Positions 13,990 to 18,059 of a DNA stretch of 18,059 nucleotides are shown here, piece by piece. The position numbers were made by a program, and so were the translations under genes. Every line of letters starts with the position of its first letter. The first letter of the stretch is position 1. The stretch lies in assembly GCF_900547735.1 (NCBI RefSeq), contig NZ_URHZ01000094.1:1-18059 (forward strand), given 5' to 3'. This DNA is from an uncultured Clostridium sp. (lineage in GTDB: Bacteria > Bacillota > Clostridia > Lachnospirales > Lachnospiraceae). The notes beneath the pieces are model-generated. The model worked only from the letters and a program-made list of their open reading frames with translations, was not told the origin of the DNA and ran no database searches.

Positions 13990-16900
13990 ATGGACAGGGA
14001 TGAAATATCCGGAATTTCCAAAGAATTTGAAGAAGTGCTGGAGCAGGTGTCGGCAGGAAGGCAGACAGCGCGGGAGAAGACGGAACAGCCCGGTTTAAGC
14101 GGGGCTGCAGCCGGAATACGCGCTGAAAAGAGTGCGGAAATGCTGCAGACCGAGCAGCAGCAATACGCTGCCGGGCAGGATATGCGGGTAGAGAAGACAG
14201 GGAAACAGGCCGCAGCCAACCGGAGTATAAATGGACAGAACACAGGGAAACAGAATATAAGAGACAGAAACGCGGTAAAACAGAACATAGGGGAACAGAA
14301 GATGAATGAACAGGATAGGAGAGGACGGGAACAGCAGGAACCGTCTCTGCAGAGTTCTGTGAAAAAACAGGAAACAGGACGTCCCGGCACGGGCAGGGTT
14401 AAGGCCTGGAAACAGCCGCGTGAAACGTCGGAGGAGGAACTTCTCTATATGGAAGAAACACCGGAACAGAAAAACCTGCCGGAATATCAGCAGACGCTTA
14501 AAATAGAAGAACGCAGAAGGCAGGAAGAACCGGGAATGCGGGAAGCAGCAGCCACCCGGGAAGAGATGGGAACACAGGAAGAAGGTTCGGATGAAGCGCC
14601 TTCTCCGGAGAGTTATCTGTTTGAGGAGGATGAACAGGACGCTTACCCGGACGAGGAGCATGAGGATCAGGAAGATTTTTCCGATGAATATTCCGACGAC
14701 AGGGAGGAAGACCAAGAGGAAGAAGAATTCCGTCCAGCCGTTTCCGGCGGGATTCTGCATCCTTCGGACGGACTGATTGCGGCATTTTTTATTCCGGTCA
14801 TTGTCCTGGTTGTCATCTTTGCCCAGAGAGGGATATTCCCGTTCGGGCAGGAAAGTTTCCTTCGGACGGATATGTATCATCAGTATGCTCCGTTTTTTTC
14901 GGAGTTCCATCATAAACTGAGAAGCGGCGGCAGCCTGCTGTATAGCTGGGATATCGGCATGGGTGTCAATTTTGCCGCCCTCTATGCCTACTATCTGGCA
15001 AGCCCTCTCAACTGGCTTGTGATTCTTTGTCCGAAAGAATATATTATAGAATTTATGACGTACATGATTGTGTTTAAGACCGGTTTATGCGGACTCAGTT
15101 TTTCCTATTACTTGAAAAAACACAATCGGACCTCGGATTTCGGCGTGGGATTTTTCGGGATTTTCTATGCTCTTTCGGGATATATGGCGGCCTATAGCTG
15201 GAATATTATGTGGCTGGACTGCATCCTTCTGTTCCCGCTGATTATGCTGGGTCTGGAACGGATGGTAAAGGAGAAGAAGGGGATGCTTTACTGTGTGACC
15301 CTGGGCCTATCCATTTTGTCCAACTACTATATCTCCATCATGATCTGCCTGTTTATGGTGATCTACTTTATCTGTCTTTTGATTCTGGAGGGAAAGAGAC
15401 GGGTAAAAGATTTCTTTATCAGTCTCGTGCAGTTCGGCGGCTATTCACTGATTGCCGGAGCGCTTGCGGCGTTTGTGCTGCTGCCCGAGATTGCGGCCCT
15501 TCAGACCACGGCCTCCGGGGATTTTAATTTCCCGAAGACGTATGAGATGTATTTCTCCATCATTGATATGCTGGCGCGCCATATCGGGAATGTGCAGACG
15601 GAGATCGGGCTGGATCACTGGCCTAATATCTACTGCGGCGTCGCCGTCTTTCTGTTCTTCCTTTTATACCTGGCGTGCAGAAAGATTCCGGTGAAGGAAA
15701 AGGCGGTCTACTGCGGGCTTCTGCTCCTGTTTTTTGCCAGCTTTTCCATCAATGTGCTGAATTTTATCTGGCATGGCTTCCACTATCCCAACAGTCTGCC
15801 GTGCCGTCAGTCCTTTATTTACATTTTCCTGATACTGTCCATGTGTTACCGGGCTTATATGTATCTGGACGAGACGCCGAAGAAACATGTTGCCATCGCT
15901 TTCTGGGGTTCGGTCGGCTACGTGCTGCTGGCCCAGAAGTTTGTAAAAGACGAGGCCTACCATTTTATCGTATTTTATGTGGCAATCCTGTTTTTGGCAG
16001 TGTATGCGGGACTGATTTACTTTTATAAGAATCCCCGGCGATCCCGGACCACTGCGGCGCTGCTTACGCTGGCCGTTGTGGCCGTGGAGTCGGCGGTCAA
16101 TACAACGGTGACCAGCATTACGACAACGAGCCGTTCGGCTTATAAGTCGGACAATGAGGGTGTCATCGAACTGACGGAAGATCTTAAGACGGGGAATGGA
16201 TTTTACCGCGTGGACAAGGTGGACGGAAAGACGAAGAATGACGGAGCGTGGATGAATTTTCCGTCCGTTTCGCTGTTTTCCTCCGTGGCCAGCGCCGATA
16301 TGACTTCCTTCTTTAAGAACGTAGGCTGCGAGGGCTCGACCAATGCATACAGCATAGTTGGAAGTACCCCGCTGATCGACTCCCTGTTTTCGGTCCGATA
16401 TGCGCTGTACAACAACAGACAGTTAAATCCCAGAATCCAGCTTAAGGATTTTTCAGGAGAGACTTTCCTCTACGAAAATCCGTATACGCTGCCGCTGGGC
16501 TTTATGATGCCCGATATCATGGAAACTGGATGGAAACTGGATCTTCCGAATCCGATCGACGTCCAGAACGACCTCTGTGACGCCCTGGATACGCCTCCTG
16601 TGTTTGAAACGGTGATGGGAGAGAACGACGGCGGCACGTTCAGTTTCACGCCTGAAAAAGACGGGGAATACTATATTTATGTTATGAACCATCAGGTAAA
16701 GTCCGTAAAGATGGCGGCCAGGGAGGATATTAAGACCTTTGACAGTCTCAACCGCGGATATCTGGTGGAGGTTGGCTACTGCAAAGCAGGAGAAACCGTC
16801 ACGCTTGAAAATAAGGATAATTCGGACGGTCTGAATGCGGAGGCATACCTGTTTAAGGAAGAGGGACTCAAAGCAATCTACGAGCGCCTGAACGCGAATC

Positions 16901-17271
16901 CGTTTATTCTCGGGGTATGGGACGACGATTATCTGGAAGGAAACATAGATGCCGGGGACGGCGGAACCATGTTCATGTCGATTCCATACGATAAAGGCTG
17001 GACGGCCCTGGTCGACGGTAATCCTGTGACAATAAAACAGATCTACGGAACCTTCTCGGGACTTGAGCTTTCGGCCGGACGCCATACGGTGGTTCTGAAA
17101 TACATGCCGGAAGGGCTGAAGCTGGGAGCGGTTATCAGCGCCTCGGCTCTGCTGCTCCTGGTTCTCCTGGCGGTGTGCGGCTGGATGTTCAGGAAGAAAC
17201 GAAAGAAACCAACGCCGTATGACAGACTGGATGAAGAATGGCACGGTGAGTCGTTTCCGAACCGGAGATGA
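13990..17271 (+). CDS. yfhO: YfhO-family GT-C membrane protein with long charged N-terminal extension
   Basis: A 1093-residue membrane protein. Residues about 262-700 carry many membrane spans and the remainder a large, probably extracellular domain ending in a last span at about 1047-1067 and a basic tail. YfhO proteins act as GT-C type transferases adding sugars from undecaprenyl-phosphate carriers to cell-envelope polymers. The acidic residue expected in the first outer loop is D294 (RTDMYHQYAPFF), followed by YSWDIGMGVNF. The first roughly 255 residues are hydrophilic and low-complexity: Gln/Lys/Arg/Glu-rich to about 200, then an almost purely acidic run (212-246) just before the first span. 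Bacillus YfhO is about 860 residues, so the extension explains the extra size. The start at ATG 13990 is set by GGAGG 5 bases upstream; TTG 13978 is unlikely. It lies 16 bases after gtrA in the same operon. Confidence 0.85.
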   Translation: MDRDEISGISKEFEEVLEQVSAGRQTAREKTEQPGLSGAAAGIRAEKSAEMLQTEQQQYAAGQDMRVEKTGKQAAANRSINGQNTGKQNIRDRNAVKQNIGEQKMNEQDRRGREQQEPSLQSSVKKQETGRPGTGRVKAWKQPRETSEEELLYMEETPEQKNLPEYQQTLKIEERRRQEEPGMREAAATREEMGTQEEGSDEAPSPESYLFEEDEQDAYPDEEHEDQEDFSDEYSDDREEDQEEEEFRPAVSGGILHPSDGLIAAFFIPVIVLVVIFAQRGIFPFGQESFLRTDMYHQYAPFFSEFHHKLRSGGSLLYSWDIGMGVNFAALYAYYLASPLNWLVILCPKEYIIEFMTYMIVFKTGLCGLSFSYYLKKHNRTSDFGVGFFGIFYALSGYMAAYSWNIMWLDCILLFPLIMLGLERMVKEKKGMLYCVTLGLSILSNYYISIMICLFMVIYFICLLILEGKRRVKDFFISLVQFGGYSLIAGALAAFVLLPEIAALQTTASGDFNFPKTYEMYFSIIDMLARHIGNVQTEIGLDHWPNIYCGVAVFLFFLLYLACRKIPVKEKAVYCGLLLLFFASFSINVLNFIWHGFHYPNSLPCRQSFIYIFLILSMCYRAYMYLDETPKKHVAIAFWGSVGYVLLAQKFVKDEAYHFIVFYVAILFLAVYAGLIYFYKNPRRSRTTAALLTLAVVAVESAVNTTVTSITTTSRSAYKSDNEGVIELTEDLKTGNGFYRVDKVDGKTKNDGAWMNFPSVSLFSSVASADMTSFFKNVGCEGSTNAYSIVGSTPLIDSLFSVRYALYNNRQLNPRIQLKDFSGETFLYENPYTLPLGFMMPDIMETGWKLDLPNPIDVQNDLCDALDTPPVFETVMGENDGGTFSFTPEKDGEYYIYVMNHQVKSVKMAAREDIKTFDSLNRGYLVEVGYCKAGETVTLENKDNSDGLNAEAYLFKEEGLKAIYERLNANPFILGVWDDDYLEGNIDAGDGGTMFMSIPYDKGWTALVDGNPVTIKQIYGTFSGLELSAGRHTVVLKYMPEGLKLGAVISASALLLLVLLAVCGWMFRKKRKKPTPYDRLDEEWHGESFPNRR

Positions 17272-17382
17272 AAAAGAAAAAAGAAGAGAAAATAAAAGAA
17301 AAAAGAAGATAAGTTTAGAAGAAAAATTTAAGAATAGATCGAAAAAAAGATAGAAAAGCATATAGAGAAGAGAGGCAGACAG
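17272..17382 (+). other. Polypurine spacer between yfhO and apt
   Basis: About 85% A or G by eye and mostly A, with few C. It has no hairpin and no clear promoter, so apt may be read from upstream or from a promoter I cannot see. The weak ribosome site AGAGG (17371-17375) lies at its end. Such asymmetry could favour DNA triplex or R-loop formation or give an unstructured ribosome-accessible leader. Confidence 0.55.
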
Positions 17383-17907
17383 ATGAAAAAGTTAGAAGAA
17401 TATGTGAGAAGCATTCCGGACTTTCCGGAGCCGGGAATTATTTTCAGGGATATTACAACAATTCTCCAGGATCCGGACGGACTCCACATGTCGGTAGACA
17501 GGATTCTTAAAGATTTGGAAGGCGTTGACTTCGACGTGGTTGTGGGACCCGAGTCCAGAGGATTTATTTTCGGGGTTCCGGTTGCCTATGCGCTGCACAA
17601 GGGGTTTGTACCCGTAAGAAAGAAGGGAAAACTGCCATGTAAGACAGTTTCCATGGAATACGATCTGGAATACGGCAGCGCTGTGATTGAAATGCATGAG
17701 GATTCCATAAAACCGGGGCAGAAAGTAGTTATCGTAGACGACCTGATAGCTACCGGAGGAACGACGGAAGCAATCATCAAACTGATTGAAAAACTGGGCG
17801 GCGAAGTTGTGAAAATCTGTTTTGTAATGGAGCTGGCAGGTTTACACGGCAGGGACCGTCTGGAAGATTATCAGGTGGACGCGCTGATCACGTATGAAGG
17901 AAAATAA
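17383..17907 (+). CDS. apt: Adenine phosphoribosyltransferase
   Basis: A 174-residue cytoplasmic purine-salvage enzyme converting adenine and PRPP to AMP and pyrophosphate. Visible: N-terminal PDFPEPGIIFRDITT, GPESRGFIFGVPVAY, VPVRKKGKLPCKTVSMEYDLEYG and the PRPP-binding loop VVIVDDLIATGGT (115-127) with the D119-D120 pair. Full length and intact. It follows the polypurine spacer after yfhO. In many Clostridia apt is followed by relA, but here the window ends before any next gene. Confidence 0.97.
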   Translation: MKKLEEYVRSIPDFPEPGIIFRDITTILQDPDGLHMSVDRILKDLEGVDFDVVVGPESRGFIFGVPVAYALHKGFVPVRKKGKLPCKTVSMEYDLEYGSAVIEMHEDSIKPGQKVVIVDDLIATGGTTEAIIKLIEKLGGEVVKICFVMELAGLHGRDRLEDYQVDALITYEGK

Positions 17908-17995
17908 GGGATTTAATTGAGATGTGAGGACGCCTCTGTAAGATGGCGGACGGGGGAGTGGGAGGGTGTTTATGAGTCTTCAGTCCCGGTTTGTA
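17908..17995. other. G-rich noncoding region after apt
   Basis: No gene is seen. The plus strand is G-rich, including GGGGGAGTGGGAGGG near 17951, the mirror image of the C-rich stretch next to repeat copy 1. It leads into the dispersed repeat at the window edge. Confidence 0.5.
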
Positions 17996-18059
17996 GGGTG
18001 TGGCGAGGGGGAATCCGGAGAAAAAAATTCCTGCGGGGACACGCTCCCGCTTGTGAAGC
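17996..18059 (-). repeat. Dispersed repeat, copy 2, cut by window end
   Basis: The reverse complement of 17996-18055 begins CACAAGCGGGAGCG and is colinear with 70-126. The last 11 bases read GCTT-GTG-AAGC, the centre of a hairpin with only 4 base pairs visible before the window stops. If the next bases continue as GGGAGCGTGTCCCC, the element is a large palindrome that would also act as a terminator for apt. Confidence 0.6.

Noticed and set aside
14095..14913. Long minus-strand frame opposite the yfhO N-terminal region
   Set aside because: It mirrors the biased codon composition of the plus-strand gene; its product is low-complexity with no family resemblance, and no promoter or ribosome site supports it.
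16453..17361. A 302-codon minus-strand frame covering the yfhO 3' end
   Set aside because: Antisense to a clearly coding region, with a start inside the polypurine spacer that yields only a Phe/Leu-rich tail; no family match.

Overview
The window reads as chromosomal DNA of an anaerobic, low-to-mid-GC Firmicute, most likely a Lachnospiraceae / Clostridium-cluster-XIVa type gut organism. The basis is strong AGGAGG-type ribosome sites, consensus sigma-A promoters, Clostridia-type families (an L-lactate/2-hydroxyacid dehydrogenase with an iron-type alcohol dehydrogenase, a polar amino-acid ABC transporter, a FliB-family protein, a GtrA/YfhO pair, apt) and a codon usage rich in G/C third positions. 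No phage, plasmid, CRISPR, rRNA or tRNA signal was seen. The taxonomic guess comes from gene content and style only.

Layout. (1) Positions 1-288 are noncoding: a copy of a dispersed repeat (70-126), then a perfect TTGACA-17-TATAAT promoter. (2) 289-2345 is a two-gene operon: an LDH-family 2-hydroxyacid dehydrogenase overlapping (ATGA) a glycerol-dehydrogenase-like NAD(P)-dependent alcohol dehydrogenase, closed by a hairpin. (3) 2553-8963 is a long operon behind its own promoter: an M20 (AbgB/ACY1L2-type) amidase, a lipoprotein solute-binding protein, a region of three stacked RNA hairpins, an ABC permease, an ABC ATPase, a class-I aminotransferase and a FliB-family Cys-rich protein. It looks like a cassette that imports an amino acid or acyl/peptidyl amino acid, deacylates it and transaminates it. 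(4) 8976-10254 holds a separate, more AT-rich Rpn/PD-(D/E)XK nuclease-like gene, with a bidirectional terminator shared with (5) a minus-strand MATE transporter (10328-11695), whose leader carries a SlyA/MarR-like palindrome. (6) 11951-13240 is an Rv3722c/MocR-type aspartate aminotransferase with its own promoter and a strong terminator. (7) 13405-17271 is a GtrA flippase-like protein plus a giant YfhO-family GT-C membrane protein, behind a structured leader. (8) A polypurine spacer leads to apt (adenine phosphoribosyltransferase), and the window ends inside a second, inverted copy of the dispersed repeat.

Functional picture. The transport cassette would supply an amino acid. The aminotransferase would make a 2-oxo acid, which the divergently specialised LDH-family enzyme upstream could reduce to a 2-hydroxy acid (inference; they are separate transcription units). 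The GtrA/YfhO pair fits a three-component cell-envelope glycosylation system whose sugar-phosphate-undecaprenol synthase is not in this window.

No feature is unmistakably a new biological system. The least explained items are the triple-hairpin block inside the transporter operon, the roughly 255-residue polyampholytic N-terminal extension on YfhO, the structured leader before gtrA, the FliB-family gene tied to an amino-acid import operon, and the inverted repeat copies near the two window ends.
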